Shown here: piece after piece, positions 1 through 9,576 of the stretch | Layout of the letters: each line of letters begins with the position of its first letter | How positions within the stretch are numbered: the stretch's first letter is position 1 | NCBI RefSeq assembly: GCF_900091615.1 | Contig: NZ_FMIA01000002.1 | Span: 1,612,001-1,676,000, forward strand | DNA from: Micromonospora yangpuensis | Lineage (GTDB): Bacteria > Actinomycetota > Actinomycetes > Mycobacteriales > Micromonosporaceae | Reading direction: 5' to 3' | Length of the DNA: 64,000 bases | Made by a program: the position numbers and the translations under genes | Notes under the pieces: model-generated | Database searches by the model: none | The model's input: only the letters and a program-made list of their open reading frames with translations | What the model was told of the DNA's origin: nothing

Positions 1-641
1 ATTCCGGTTGCGATGAGTATTTGCCGGGCTGCGATGTCGGGGGAGCGGGTGGCGAGTGTTGCTTGCCGCTCGAACAAGGCAAGTTGAACCCATCCTTTGT
101 ACGGCTCCTCGCTGACGCGTATCGGCTCGCCGTCTGCACCGGCGAGTTGCCGGATACCCGCGAGAGCGATTGCGCCGGCGGGGGGCCACTCAGCGTTGTC
201 TTCGACCCACGGAATGGGTGTCAGCGACCAGTTGAGCACGCTGGCTCGGGTTGGGGGCCGGGGGACCCTTGATGCTTCGCCGCGTAGCGCCCATCGCGCG
301 TTCGGTGCCAGGCGTTGCGCAAGAGTCTGTTCGAATCGTCGGGGGTCTGATAGGACTCCTGCTAGCGCTCGCGCCGTCCGGATGCCGGCAGCAATAGCCT
401 GCAGTTCGTTTTCGACGACTTCTTCGTCCGCGAGGTACGCGTCCGGCATCCGTTTAGCCCACGATGATCGTAGATGGTCGATCTGCTCGCCGAAACGCTT
501 TCCGATGTCGTCGACCTGCCCGACAAGCCGCTCGACGATTGCTTCACGTAGTCCCGGGGGCTCGTTCGCATCCTTGAGGCGGTCATCGAGAAACAGGGTC
601 ATGAGACCGTCAGCCCGCTCCTCCGGTGTCGCCGACGTCAT
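1..641 (-). CDS. hypothetical protein, 3' end beyond window, coupled to STAND gene
   Basis: An open frame starts with ATG at 641 and stays open to the window edge, giving at least 213 residues of what must be a longer protein. The ATG overlaps the TGA of the upstream STAND ATPase gene (ATGA), so the two are almost certainly co-translated. The visible part is acidic and probably helical at the N-terminus (about residues 10-85), followed by a less charged region with several Trp and Pro residues. I recognise no family. Its position directly after an Avs-like gene suggests a second component of that system or an accessory protein, but this is inference. Confidence 0.7.
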   Translation of the reverse strand, partial: MTSATPEERADGLMTLFLDDRLKDANEPPGLREAIVERLVGQVDDIGKRFGEQIDHLRSSWAKRMPDAYLADEEVVENELQAIAAGIRTARALAGVLSDPRRFEQTLAQRLAPNARWALRGEASRVPRPPTRASVLNWSLTPIPWVEDNAEWPPAGAIALAGIRQLAGADGEPIRVSEEPYKGWVQLALFERQATLATRSPDIAARQILIATG

Positions 642-3600
642 TCGCGCTCCCTCATTAGGTCGTGAAAGGCGGCACGCACCTTCGGGGCCGGTTCGGTCGT
701 CGGTGGGTGCGGAACCGGACGTCCGTGTGCATCGAGGATCTGGTCCGCGAGCGCGCGCACCGATAGCCAATCCGTCCCTGCCAGTCGCGTTAACTCTGCC
801 GCCATCTCATCAGTCAGCTCGCCAATCGGTAGGCAGGCGCGTACGACGTCCAACAGCCATGTAGTTCGGCCTGCATCCAACCCTGCCCGCAGTACGTGGA
901 CGAGTGCCGCCTGCCCGATCCTCGGCCGGCACGTCACAAGCAGGGTGGTGGCGATGAGCGTCTGTCGCAGGTCCGCGCGCAGCGGCTGCGAGATCGTCGC
1001 CAACGCAAGCGTCGCCATGGCAACTTCCAACGCCTCCTGTGAGTCAGGGGCCGCAGTCGGCCGGTACGTGTGACCGGCCCGTTCCGCGATCCCCGGAAGC
1101 CGATGCTGAATGACCGGGAACGCAGCCTCCCAACACTCGACCGCCGTACCACCAGGCGCGCCGGTCGGCGCCGAAGCGAACGCTGCGACCACAGCCTGCG
1201 TCACCCCGTACGTACGCTGCGCATCTGAATCAACCGTCTCGGCGACCGCCGTCGCCAGCGTCCTCTCCGCAGTAACCGAATCCAGTTCTTGTGCTGTGGT
1301 CCACAGGTTTGCACGTTCCCGTCCGGCGAACGAGCGCCACCCGCCTCCGCCGCGGATGCGGATGTAAGCGAGCGTGAGACAGTAGCTCGCGACCGTCCTC
1401 AACGCGTCGCTGGTGCCGTTGCAGCGGGCGGCGAGGCCCTCGCCAAGACCAGCGAACACCTCGTTATCGGAAAACCGGGACACCTCACGGGCGACGTCGT
1501 CAACTAGCCCGATACCCGCCTCTGCACCAGAGGTCAGGGTCGCTTCAATGATGCGCCATCCGATGGCGTTCGTAACCGCGTCGAGGTTCCACCTGGGAAC
1601 CGCATTGTCCCGATACCGCTGGTTGTCGAATTCGCGTGCCGCGAGTATCGCACCCGCCCGGCCATCGAGGACGACGGGACGCTGGTCACTCACGAGCCGC
1701 TTCTGCAACTCCAGCGGGTCAGGCTTCGGGCTGGAGTCCCATGCGCTGTTCCGCTTCTGCTCCGGGCGCGGCGTCCGGGCCAGGAAAGCTGGGCCACCCA
1801 ATCGGACGACTGCGTCGACAAGCTCCGGTGTCACCGCGGACTTGGGCTGATCGCTGGAGTACAGCATCGGCTGGTCGTCGTAGGTCGCCGCGACATTGTT
1901 CGCGACGATGGCGAGCATCACGTCCGTCTGCGGGCTCCTGCCGAGCTCATTCGCGAGCCGGGTGAGGAGCTCAAGGTCCGTGGTCGGGCGACGCCAGCCC
2001 GTCCCGACGGTGAGTCGGAGGGCCGCCAGGACGATTGGGTCCGCAGCCATGACCTGGGTTTCGAGTAGGTGCGTGTGTGCGGTGTACGCGCGTACGTCCT
2101 CGAACCCAAGCATGGCGAGGAGGGTGTCCGCGCCGTCGATGCCCACAGCAATCGGATCAATGGTTGCAGCCTCCTCCCACCATCTGGTCACGAAGCCTGA
2201 GGTGCCGCGGCCGTTGGTGTGCTGCCCCACCAGGTAGACGAGATCGGCGAGCTTCTCTAGGCATGCGCGTGCGGCGTCGATGTCGACGTCGGCGATGTCG
2301 TGGATGCTGTCGATGATTTCCAAGATGGTGGGGTCTTTATGTCCGCCGTAGCTCGCCAGGAGTAGACAGGCGCGGCGCCAGCATTCGTCGGCTTCATCCT
2401 TCGCGCCGGCGGCGACGCAGATGCGGGCGGTCGCGAGTTCGAAGCCGGCGGTGATGCTGTACTGGGTGTTGGTGTCACGGCGTCGGTCCCTGATGACCTT
2501 GATCAGGGCGTGGGTGGCGTCGACGCCGATGTGGTCGGAGACGCGAGACAGGATTTCGAGTAGGTCGTTGGTTGCGAGGGGCCCGTTCTCGGGCAGTCCG
2601 AAGTTGGTCGTGGTGGTGGTGCCGTCGCCGATGGCGACGAGGTGGGCGAGCACCGGGTCGAGATCGCTGGTTTGGACGACGATGAGGGAGCTCTCGACGA
2701 TCTTGTGAACGAGCGAGTGAATGGAATACAGGTCGCACGCCCGCGGGTCACCGGTGAACGGGTGTGCTTCAGCCGCGAGGTCCGCGAGCGCGACCAGGAC
2801 GGCCGTGGAGGCTGCTTCTGCCGTGGTGAGGCCGGCGGCGACGTCCTCTGCGACGCAGATGGTCGCCACCGCGTACCGCAGCCAGGCGCGATAGAACCCG
2901 ACGCCCGCGAGCTGGCTGGCGTACTTGAGCGGGATGCTCCGGTCGAGGGCGTGGGCGAGCGTGAGGAGCGAAAGCCACCGCTGGATGTTGCCGTAGTTGG
3001 CGGAACAATGGCCGAGGATGGCGTCGGTGGCGGCCTGGATGTCCGCGTCAAGGTCGATGGTCCCCAGCCCTGCGAGAACGTCACCGGCTGGGATGCCGTG
3101 GTTTAGGTATCCGACGATGTCGAGTGCCGGCGCAAGCCCCCACGCCTGCCGGGCGAGGTCGGCCGGATCGGGTAGGCCGGGTGTCCCGGCTGCGGCGAGG
3201 TTGGCGAGTGCCAGGTAGACCCGAGCTGCCTTGTCGGGGTCGGTCATCGCCGCCGCAACATCCGGCATGAACCCCGCCGGGAGACCGGCGGTGAACACGT
3301 CGACCAGATCTTCAAGGGACGCGTCGTGGTCGAGTTCTAGGTTCTCGGCAACCTGTCCGGCCAGGTCCGGCGGGACGTCACCACGCTGATTGCGGAGGCG
3401 GAGCGCACCGAGCTGGATGGCCAGGTGGAGTGTGCCATCGCCGTCCGAGCTGTAGGTGGAGCGTTCGCGTTTTGATTCGGACTCCCGGGCGTCGATGTAC
3501 GCCTTCCATGGGGCCGCAGCTCCGGCTCGATCAACTGACTCACAGAGGCGGAGCCCCCACCGTGACGGGAATGTGGGCCGTCCTTCGTACATGAGTCGTT

Positions 3601-5845
3601 CGGCTACGACGTCAGCACCGACGATGGCCACCACGACGTCCGCGTACTCGACAATCGAGTCGGTTAGCGACTCGGTCTCGTAAGTGTCGATTGACTTGCG
3701 GGTCTCGACGCAGGTGATCAGCGTCGGCCAGTCGAGCCGTGCTTCGCTTTCACGGGCAACGATCCCGACGACCCGCTGCAGCGCCTCCGGCGGTTGTAAC
3801 GCGCGGATGCTTTCGGCGACGAACCCCGGCTGGATGAGCTCCTTCAGTTCGTCGTACCGGTCCAGGCGCGCGAGGAGCTCGGGAAGGTGCCGGAACGCTC
3901 GCGCGTCGGTGAAGAACCCGCGAGCCGCGAGCCACGCCGCCGCGCTCTCACGGATGGACGCGACCCACTCGTCGTCCTTGCCGCGCAGGATGTGCCGGCT
4001 AAGGCTTTCGTGATGGATGCGCAGGCCACCGAGGCCGGGTTGCGAGTTCAGCACGGGTGCGAGCGTCTTGAGAGCGGATGCCAACAACGTCTTCACCATT
4101 GGGGGAAGCAGTTCGCCGAGCTCGTCCGCGGACAGCGCGAAGTCGCACAGCGCGAGGATGCCGATGGCGAACAACTGGTCGTCGGTCATGGCGTCAAGCA
4201 GGTACTCGTAGTACGCCTCGATGTCAGTGGCCGTGTCGGGGACACGCGCCAGCCGGTGGATGATGTCTTTGACCGTGCCCGGCGCTGCACCGTCGTCGAG
4301 CGGTGACGTGCGGGTCGCGTACCGGCACAGGTAGGTGGCGTAGAGCGCGTTGCCGCCGGAACGGCCGTGGACTAGATCGACGATGGCGCGTTCGTCGTCA
4401 TCATCGAGCGGCTCGGTCCCCCCGGGCTCGGTGAGCAGCCCATGCTTGGTCGCGAGAGTGCAGATCTCTTCCCACGACATGCGGGGCATCTGGACGAGGT
4501 CCCCGGCCGCGGGTGCTGCGTTCGCGAGGTGGGAACCTGGTTGACTCGCGATGAGCATACAAACGCCGGGCGGGAGGTCGATGGCGGCAAGCTGGTCAAC
4601 CAGTAGGCGGGAGGGGTCCGTCTTCCGGCTGGTACGCCGGCCCAGAACCCGGTCAACGTGGTCGAGACCGTCGACGATAAGAAGCACGCTCTGCCCGGGG
4701 CGCGTCTCGCGGCATGCCTGCACTGCGACGGTGAGCGCTTCCAGGGTAGCGGCGAACCTGGGCCGCAGGTCTGAGGTGGCTTCGGGCACGATCTGTTCGA
4801 GCTGCCGCAGAAGGCTTCCGATGACAACGTCGGTGAGGACGCGTTCCTCTCGGTTGATGTCGGTGGCACCGAGCCAGCAGTGGTGCCGGGCAACAATCCA
4901 GCCTTCGTCGCGGTAGGTGTCTGCGAGTTGTTCGCACAGCCAGGATTTGCCGACACCGGGTTCTCCGGTAACGACGACGCGGCCGCCGGCGGGGGCGACG
5001 GCGTCGACATGCTTACGCACTTCGGCGGTAGCGCCGGCCCGGGGCACGACGATGGCCGGTTCGATGGGGTGTCCTTCGGCGACGGCACCGAAGTCGGTGG
5101 TGAGCCCGACTTGGGGTAAAACGTGTTCCCGCGCGACGTTCCCGTCGAGTGCGCGGGCGCCAGTGGCTGCATGAGCCAAGGCGAGCGCCGCATACTCGGG
5201 TCGAATGTTGGTGTTAGGGGTGCGGCCAGCGCCGAGCTCTTCGATAACGCGACGTAGGAGCGCGCGCTCAGCCAGACCGGGCGCGGAGAAGTCGAGCGTC
5301 GAAGCCGGGGCGCTGGTGTCGATCGTGAGGTGCTCGCACGCCGTGCGGATCCGATCCTCAGTGAGACCGGCAAGGCGCGTCTTCCAGGGTTCAAGTTCCT
5401 GGAGGGCCGTCGGGTTGAACTTGAACCTGCGGGTGGCGACGCCCGGCAGCGGGTGACCAGGGTCGCCTGCCGCGTCAACGGGCTTTAGCACGACGGCGAG
5501 GTCCTCATCCGGGTTGCCGTCGCGGACGATGACCCGGTACGTAGTGCCGGGGTGCTGGTCAAGGTCGGATAGGAGAGCGCCGAACAGCAAGTCGAGCCGG
5601 AGACTCCTCCCGTCCCCGGAAAAGCTGTCCTTCGACAGCTCGCGGTCCAGAGTCGTGTGCTTGATCTGGATACGGAGTCGCCGACCGGTCCTGTAGGCGA
5701 TAGTCAGGTCGTCGAACCGGTCGCCAGTGAACCCTTTGGTGTCGACCGTGATGTGTTCGGCGGTGCCAAGCACCAGGTCGACAAGGGCGATGCCAGTGAT
5801 GAGGTCCTGGTATGCGTAGCCGTAGTGCGTAGCCCTCAGGTTCAT
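638..5845 (-). CDS. STAND NTPase with N-terminal Cap4-like nuclease domain (Avs-like antiviral protein)
   Basis: A protein of about 1735 aa. Residues 1-100 start with a GYAYQD motif and carry FDDLTI then RIQIKH, the D...QxK pattern of the Cap4/DUF4297 branch of PD-(D/E)XK DNA nucleases. A STAND/AAA ATPase follows, with Walker A TGEPGVGKSW near residue 295 and Walker B LLIVDGLDHV near 391. The remaining ~1200 residues are Ala/Leu-rich helical repeats, as in sensor domains. Nuclease + STAND ATPase + long helical sensor is the layout of Avs proteins, which bind a phage protein and then activate the effector. The chosen ATG has GAGGA about 6 nt upstream; an upstream TTG at 5920 would add 25 residues without such a site. 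The 3' end overlaps the next gene by 4 nt. Which Avs type it belongs to cannot be judged by eye. Confidence 0.75.
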   Translation of the reverse strand: MNLRATHYGYAYQDLITGIALVDLVLGTAEHITVDTKGFTGDRFDDLTIAYRTGRRLRIQIKHTTLDRELSKDSFSGDGRSLRLDLLFGALLSDLDQHPGTTYRVIVRDGNPDEDLAVVLKPVDAAGDPGHPLPGVATRRFKFNPTALQELEPWKTRLAGLTEDRIRTACEHLTIDTSAPASTLDFSAPGLAERALLRRVIEELGAGRTPNTNIRPEYAALALAHAATGARALDGNVAREHVLPQVGLTTDFGAVAEGHPIEPAIVVPRAGATAEVRKHVDAVAPAGGRVVVTGEPGVGKSWLCEQLADTYRDEGWIVARHHCWLGATDINREERVLTDVVIGSLLRQLEQIVPEATSDLRPRFAATLEALTVAVQACRETRPGQSVLLIVDGLDHVDRVLGRRTSRKTDPSRLLVDQLAAIDLPPGVCMLIASQPGSHLANAAPAAGDLVQMPRMSWEEICTLATKHGLLTEPGGTEPLDDDDERAIVDLVHGRSGGNALYATYLCRYATRTSPLDDGAAPGTVKDIIHRLARVPDTATDIEAYYEYLLDAMTDDQLFAIGILALCDFALSADELGELLPPMVKTLLASALKTLAPVLNSQPGLGGLRIHHESLSRHILRGKDDEWVASIRESAAAWLAARGFFTDARAFRHLPELLARLDRYDELKELIQPGFVAESIRALQPPEALQRVVGIVARESEARLDWPTLITCVETRKSIDTYETESLTDSIVEYADVVVAIVGADVVAERLMYEGRPTFPSRWGLRLCESVDRAGAAAPWKAYIDARESESKRERSTYSSDGDGTLHLAIQLGALRLRNQRGDVPPDLAGQVAENLELDHDASLEDLVDVFTAGLPAGFMPDVAAAMTDPDKAARVYLALANLAAAGTPGLPDPADLARQAWGLAPALDIVGYLNHGIPAGDVLAGLGTIDLDADIQAATDAILGHCSANYGNIQRWLSLLTLAHALDRSIPLKYASQLAGVGFYRAWLRYAVATICVAEDVAAGLTTAEAASTAVLVALADLAAEAHPFTGDPRACDLYSIHSLVHKIVESSLIVVQTSDLDPVLAHLVAIGDGTTTTTNFGLPENGPLATNDLLEILSRVSDHIGVDATHALIKVIRDRRRDTNTQYSITAGFELATARICVAAGAKDEADECWRRACLLLASYGGHKDPTILEIIDSIHDIADVDIDAARACLEKLADLVYLVGQHTNGRGTSGFVTRWWEEAATIDPIAVGIDGADTLLAMLGFEDVRAYTAHTHLLETQVMAADPIVLAALRLTVGTGWRRPTTDLELLTRLANELGRSPQTDVMLAIVANNVAATYDDQPMLYSSDQPKSAVTPELVDAVVRLGGPAFLARTPRPEQKRNSAWDSSPKPDPLELQKRLVSDQRPVVLDGRAGAILAAREFDNQRYRDNAVPRWNLDAVTNAIGWRIIEATLTSGAEAGIGLVDDVAREVSRFSDNEVFAGLGEGLAARCNGTSDALRTVASYCLTLAYIRIRGGGGWRSFAGRERANLWTTAQELDSVTAERTLATAVAETVDSDAQRTYGVTQAVVAAFASAPTGAPGGTAVECWEAAFPVIQHRLPGIAERAGHTYRPTAAPDSQEALEVAMATLALATISQPLRADLRQTLIATTLLVTCRPRIGQAALVHVLRAGLDAGRTTWLLDVVRACLPIGELTDEMAAELTRLAGTDWLSVRALADQILDAHGRPVPHPPTTEPAPKVRAAFHDLMRERE

Positions 5846-6073
5846 GTGCGTCCTCAAAATGGTCCCAATCCGGCGAGTGGGGCGCTGGAAGAGAGGCCCC
5901 GTCTCGCTCGGGTGAGTCAATCATGGTCTGTTCGACCATGTTGGACACGTGACCTTCCCCGTCCCAACTGCGCGCCGGACGGTCTGGATCCTGCACCGGA
6001 ACTCGAGCCAGCATAGTGCCGGTGTCCGCGCCGTACGGTGGCCGAAATGAACCGCTGGTAGGGCTAGTTTGGC

Positions 6074-6430
6074 CTACCAGCGGTCGACGTCGTCGATGTA
6101 GCCGAGTAGGGTGGCGTAGCCGTCCTTCCATCCACCGGCCCGGGCGATTTGGCGGATCCGCTCCGGTCCGGTAGGTCTCGGTGGCGAATCCTCGCCGCAG
6201 AGAGTGCCCGGACCAGGCGGCTTTCGGGTCGAGGCCAGCGGCGGTGTCGGTGCGGGCCACGACCAGCGCGACGGCTTGGCCGGTGAGCCGGCCGTCGGCG
6301 CTGCCCGCCCGGTAGGTACCCGGCCGAGCCCCGCCGTGCCGATCGATGCACACGAACAGCGGACCCGAGGTCTGGCCGTAATCAGCGAGCGTGGCCAGCC
6401 ACGCCTGCGCCGGCTCATTAGTGGGTGCTC
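6074..6430 (-). pseudogene. C-terminal remnant of a tyrosine recombinase (integrase)
   Basis: Reading leftward, one frame gives an integrase-like segment with the box GHSLRRGFATE, which contains the HxLR catalytic motif. After a frameshift near 6165-6175, a second frame supplies the rest: IRQIARAGGWKDG, then LLGYIDDVDRW with the expected catalytic tyrosine, and a TAG stop. The N-terminal half and the first catalytic arginine are missing. The fragment lies about 140 bp from the tRNA-Lys-like 3' end at 6568-6612, where integrases of tRNA-targeting elements usually sit. It is most likely the relic of an element that integrated there. Confidence 0.75.
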
Positions 6431-6567
6431 ACCGGGTGCTCCGCCGCCAGGGACAGGTTCGCAACGGATGGACTGAGCGGGACGCCGTCCTGGAAATGCA
6501 GGGCCATGAACATGAACAGGTGGACTCCAGCGACCGACATGGACCCGAGGGCTCGACCAAGATCAAT

Positions 6568-6612
6568 CTCTTAATCCGCGGGTTCGGGGTTCGAGTCCCT
6601 GGCGGCGCACCA
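6568..6612 (+). other. 3' half of a tRNA-Lys(CTT) gene, att core candidate
   Basis: The sequence runs from the anticodon loop CTCTTAA (anticodon CTT) through a T-arm with GGTTCGAGTC to the acceptor 3' strand and an encoded CCA. No D-arm or matching 5' acceptor strand (GCGCCGC) lies upstream, so this is a fragment and not a functional tRNA. Such 3' fragments are left when elements recombine into a tRNA gene. Confidence 0.8.
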
Positions 6613-6620
6613 ACGATCAA

Positions 6621-6660
6621 GGCTCTGACCTGGCATTTCTCTGCCGGTCAGGGCCTTTTT
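6621..6660 (+). terminator. intrinsic terminator of the tRNA-like fragment
   Basis: Arms GGCTCTGACC and GGTCAGGGCC (one G-T pair) flank a 15-nt loop and are followed by five T. The right copy of the repeat carries the same hairpin with perfect pairing. Confidence 0.8.
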
Positions 6661-6808
6661 CGTGTTCGCCGGTGGTCATCCGTGGCTCGGTGGGTGCTCG
6701 GGAGCCGATGGACCGGTCCGGTTTCTGTTGGACGGGTGGTCGCCGGCTGGATTGTTCTTGCGCCGGTTGCCGTCACCCCGGGTTCGTCGGTTCGCTTCGG
6801 GTGGTGGG

Positions 6809-7399
6809 ATGGTCGTTAGCCTTGCCGGTGTGGTGGGTGGTGTGCGGCTGCGGGTCGGTGGGGCCGGGTTGGCGGTCGCGCGGATGGACGCGATCTGTGA
6901 TCTGTACGACGCGGTGTTTGCGGAGCCGCCGTTCTTCTGGCGTGACGACGAGTCGTGGCTGCATCGGGAGCGGTTGTCGCGGATCGTGGGGGATCCGAGT
7001 TTCGGGCTGGTGGTGGCTGAGGTCGGTGCGGAGGTCGTGGGGTTCGGATACGGGTTCACGTTGGGGGCGGACACGACGCGGTGGTCGCGGTTGCGTGGTC
7101 CGGTGTCGCCGGAGGTGGCGCGGGAGTGGCCGGGGCGCACCTTCGTGTTGTTCGACTACGCGGTCGCGCGGGCCCATCGGGGCGTGGGGGTGGGGCGGGG
7201 GATCCACGATGCGTTGCTTGCCTCCCGACGGGAGCAGCGGGCGACGTTGACGGTGCAGCCGACCGCGACGGCGACGAAGCAGATATATGAGCGGTGGCGG
7301 TGGCGGTGGGTGGGGCAGTTGGAGGGTGGTGCGGAGGCTGCCGCGCCGGTGTTCGACGTCTACCTGAGGGATTCGCTGGTGGATCTAGCTGGGGGTTAG
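6809..7399 (+). CDS. GNAT-family N-acetyltransferase
   Basis: 196 aa. The central part shows the GNAT order: a strand FGLVVAEVGAEVVGFGYG, then VLFDYAVARAHRGVGVGRGIHDALL, which contains the acetyl-CoA pyrophosphate loop in R-G-V-G-x-G form, and a C-terminal ATKQIYERWRWRWVG segment typical of the last helix and strand. The substrate is unknown. The ATG at 6809 was chosen because homology-like sequence starts shortly after it; no strong ribosome-binding site is visible. The gene converges on the regulator at 7385-8971, overlapping its 3' end by 15 nt. It starts right after the left att-like repeat. Confidence 0.75.
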   Translation: MVVSLAGVVGGVRLRVGGAGLAVARMDAICDLYDAVFAEPPFFWRDDESWLHRERLSRIVGDPSFGLVVAEVGAEVVGFGYGFTLGADTTRWSRLRGPVSPEVAREWPGRTFVLFDYAVARAHRGVGVGRGIHDALLASRREQRATLTVQPTATATKQIYERWRWRWVGQLEGGAEAAAPVFDVYLRDSLVDLAGG

Positions 7400-8971
7400 G
7401 ACTCCGTAGGCTCGCATCTGGTCCTGGAGTGTCCTGACCTCGGGGAGGTCGTGCCACTGCTCGATGTCGTTCCAGGCGCGGCGGAGTCGTTGGTGGAGTC
7501 GGGCCGAACGGTGGTGGGCTGAGAACCGTGCGGCGTCTGCGATCACGGCCGCTCCTCGGGTTACGTCCGGTTTGGCGGAGCGTAGGTGGCAGATGCCGAC
7601 CCGGAGCGAGGTCATGGCGAGGTTCCGGACGAAGGCGTCGTCGATGCCGGCCAGGGCAAGCTCACCGAGCCGTGCGCCTTCTTCGGCGCGGCCAACGTGC
7701 AGGAGGCACGCGCTTTCGGTGCTGCCGAGTTGGCCCGGACCGTAGAAGTAGGTGTGGGTGGCCGATCCTGGTGCGACTTTGTCGAGCGCGTTTCTCGCGT
7801 TGTCGATCGCGTTTCGGGCGGCGGATTCTTGTTTGTCCATCGCGTAGGCGCGGGCGGCGACATCGTACGAGTACGCCTTGAGGCTGTTGTCGTCTGTCTG
7901 ATTGGCCCAGCCGATGGCGGCTATAGCGTGGTCGATGCCCACGCGTGGTTGCTGCTTCCAGGTTGCCAGGTGACTCATGTTGCAGAGCACGAAGGCCCCG
8001 AGTTCGGTGTCCTGTGCCTCGTGCGCTGCGGCACGGGCCGTCTCGTAGTACTCGGTGGCGGATGCGTGGTTGTTCAGGTCGAATGCGAGCCAGCCGGCGA
8101 ATCGCGACAGGTTCGCGTACAGCGACAGAAGTCGTGGTCTGAGGGGATCGGGGACCGAGGGAAGGATCGAGTGGACGAGTCGTCGTTGGGCGAGCACGGT
8201 GTCGAGGGCTGCCTGCGGACCGAGGATGTCGTCCTGGCGCATGCATCGCCACAGGACGCCGTCGATGTGGTCGATGACGGCAGCGTCCACCCGTGAGGGG
8301 TTCACGAACGCCCCGAGGGTCCGTTCCTGTTCGGACGAATCGAGGGTGTCGAGCACGGGTGCGGTGGCGGCCGATGCGGCGGCCCAACTGAGCCACTGGA
8401 GGATGTCGCGCCGCTTCATGCGGTACGCCCACTCAACGAGGCTCTCCACGAGGCGTTCGTAGTTGACCTCCTGTCCGAGCAGGATCGCGCCGGATGCCGC
8501 TATCAGCGAGTCTACGCGGGTGACGACGTCCGACGGTTCGGCCTGGAAGTCGGGCACGAGGTTGCCGCCGATGGCGAGGTCACCCGGAGTGCTCGACGGG
8601 GTCGACTGTCGTTCGGTGTGGTCCTCGCCGTCGACCAGGTCGGAGGCGGCGCATCGGTAGATCCGCGCCAGCCTGTTCAGGCTCTCAAGGGAGGGGCGTC
8701 GACCGCTGGCCGTCGGCCAGGCCTCCCAGTACGAGACGTTCTTGTGTGTGACGAGGGCTCCGCCGTCAGCGACGGGCCACAGCTCGTTCCAGCGGTCGGC
8801 GACCTGTTGCTGGGTCAGCCCGTGGGCGTATCGGTAGGCGATGCGCGAGTTCACGTTGAACCGGGCAGCGATCGCCATGGCGAGATGACGGATCCCCACA
8901 CCCTGCGCGAGGCAGTCAGCGCGAAAGGCAGCCAGTTCTGCCCGTCGGGAGCGATATCGCCGGTCGACCAC
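7385..8971 (-). CDS. HTH regulator with helical-repeat C-terminus
   Basis: 528 aa. The N-terminal ~120 residues look like a DNA-binding domain: a YRYAHGLTQQQVADRWNELW helix pair, then RPSLESLNRLARIYRCAASDLVDGED, resembling actinobacterial XRE-type regulators. Residues from about 200 on are Ala/Leu/Arg-rich helices with TPR character. The GTG start has GAGGA about 6 nt upstream. It is divergent from the small-gene operon starting at 9260, with 288 bp between them, so control of that operon is a reasonable guess. Confidence 0.7.
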   Translation of the reverse strand: MVDRRYRSRRAELAAFRADCLAQGVGIRHLAMAIAARFNVNSRIAYRYAHGLTQQQVADRWNELWPVADGGALVTHKNVSYWEAWPTASGRRPSLESLNRLARIYRCAASDLVDGEDHTERQSTPSSTPGDLAIGGNLVPDFQAEPSDVVTRVDSLIAASGAILLGQEVNYERLVESLVEWAYRMKRRDILQWLSWAAASAATAPVLDTLDSSEQERTLGAFVNPSRVDAAVIDHIDGVLWRCMRQDDILGPQAALDTVLAQRRLVHSILPSVPDPLRPRLLSLYANLSRFAGWLAFDLNNHASATEYYETARAAAHEAQDTELGAFVLCNMSHLATWKQQPRVGIDHAIAAIGWANQTDDNSLKAYSYDVAARAYAMDKQESAARNAIDNARNALDKVAPGSATHTYFYGPGQLGSTESACLLHVGRAEEGARLGELALAGIDDAFVRNLAMTSLRVGICHLRSAKPDVTRGAAVIADAARFSAHHRSARLHQRLRRAWNDIEQWHDLPEVRTLQDQMRAYGVLTPS

Positions 8972-9259
8972 GACATTCCTCCTCGCATGACACGCCGTCC
9001 CTCGCGGGCGTTGCCGATCCTACGGCTGCATTCGGCTTCCCAGGCCCTGCGAATGTGGGTCGTGCACAAGTTCCCCACCATCCGGGAATTCCTGCGACGC
9101 AAGGTCGTCGTGAGCGTGGTGTGACTGTGCGCTGATTAGGTTCAGAGTGAATGGCAGGCCGAAGAGGCCGACGTACAGATTCTCACTTTCGGATCGCGTC
9201 GACACGCTTCTCCGACCGTCGAAACCGGTTCCTTTCCCCGCTGCAAAGGAGACGCCGCC

Positions 9260-9502
9260 ATGTCCAAGATCAACCTCTACGAGCTGCCCGTCGAGGCCGC
9301 CCAGCGCACCTCCCTCTGCGGAGGCAACCTGACCAGCGACAACGAGAGCTGCGTCGGAATCACCGAGATCCCCGGCGGCGAGGGCTTCGTCCTCACCGAC
9401 ACCAAACCGGAGGGTGCCGATCGACCCGGCCTGCGTTTCACGGCCGACGAGCTGGACGCCTTCGCGGTCGGCTGGATGAGCCAGCGGCACCTGACCGCCT
9501 GA
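9260..9502 (+). CDS. small DUF397-like protein
   Basis: 80 aa, preceded by AAGGAG 8 nt before the ATG. The middle and C-terminus follow the DUF397 pattern: a Gly/Asn-rich start, ESCVGI, then a Gly turn, DTKP in place of the usual RDSK, LRFTADELDAF and a final G. The family usually sits beside an XRE-type regulator in actinomycetes, and here a regulator is divergent. This copy is diverged, with Cys residues at about positions 20 and 32. It is first in a row of three codirectional genes ending in a JmjC-type oxygenase. Confidence 0.65.
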   Translation: MSKINLYELPVEAAQRTSLCGGNLTSDNESCVGITEIPGGEGFVLTDTKPEGADRPGLRFTADELDAFAVGWMSQRHLTA

Positions 9503-9576
9503 CACTCCGCCTCCCGGCCGTCCTCCGGACCCGAACGGAGGGCGGCCGGCCCGCAGCGAGTAACGAGGGGGCATGG

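Larger units (their letters stand above)
6467..6721 (+). repeat. att-like direct repeat, left copy
   Basis: About 255 bp that recur, diverged but clearly alignable, at 47319-47572 in the same orientation. The best conserved part is the tRNA-Lys-like 3' end, its terminator and the following CCGTGGCTCGGTGGGTGCTC stretch. Flanks beyond the repeat are unrelated. The pair brackets about 41 kb that include an integrase operon and two defence systems. Confidence 0.8.

Noticed and set aside
6568..6612. Functional tRNA-Lys gene
   Set aside because: Only the anticodon-loop to CCA half is present; upstream sequence cannot form the acceptor or D stem. Same at 47419-47463.
6429..6620. Minus-strand ORF containing GAPPGTRTPNPRIKRL
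   Set aside because: This peptide is the well-known antisense reading of a tRNA 3' end; the same happens at 47220-47471. Neither is a gene.
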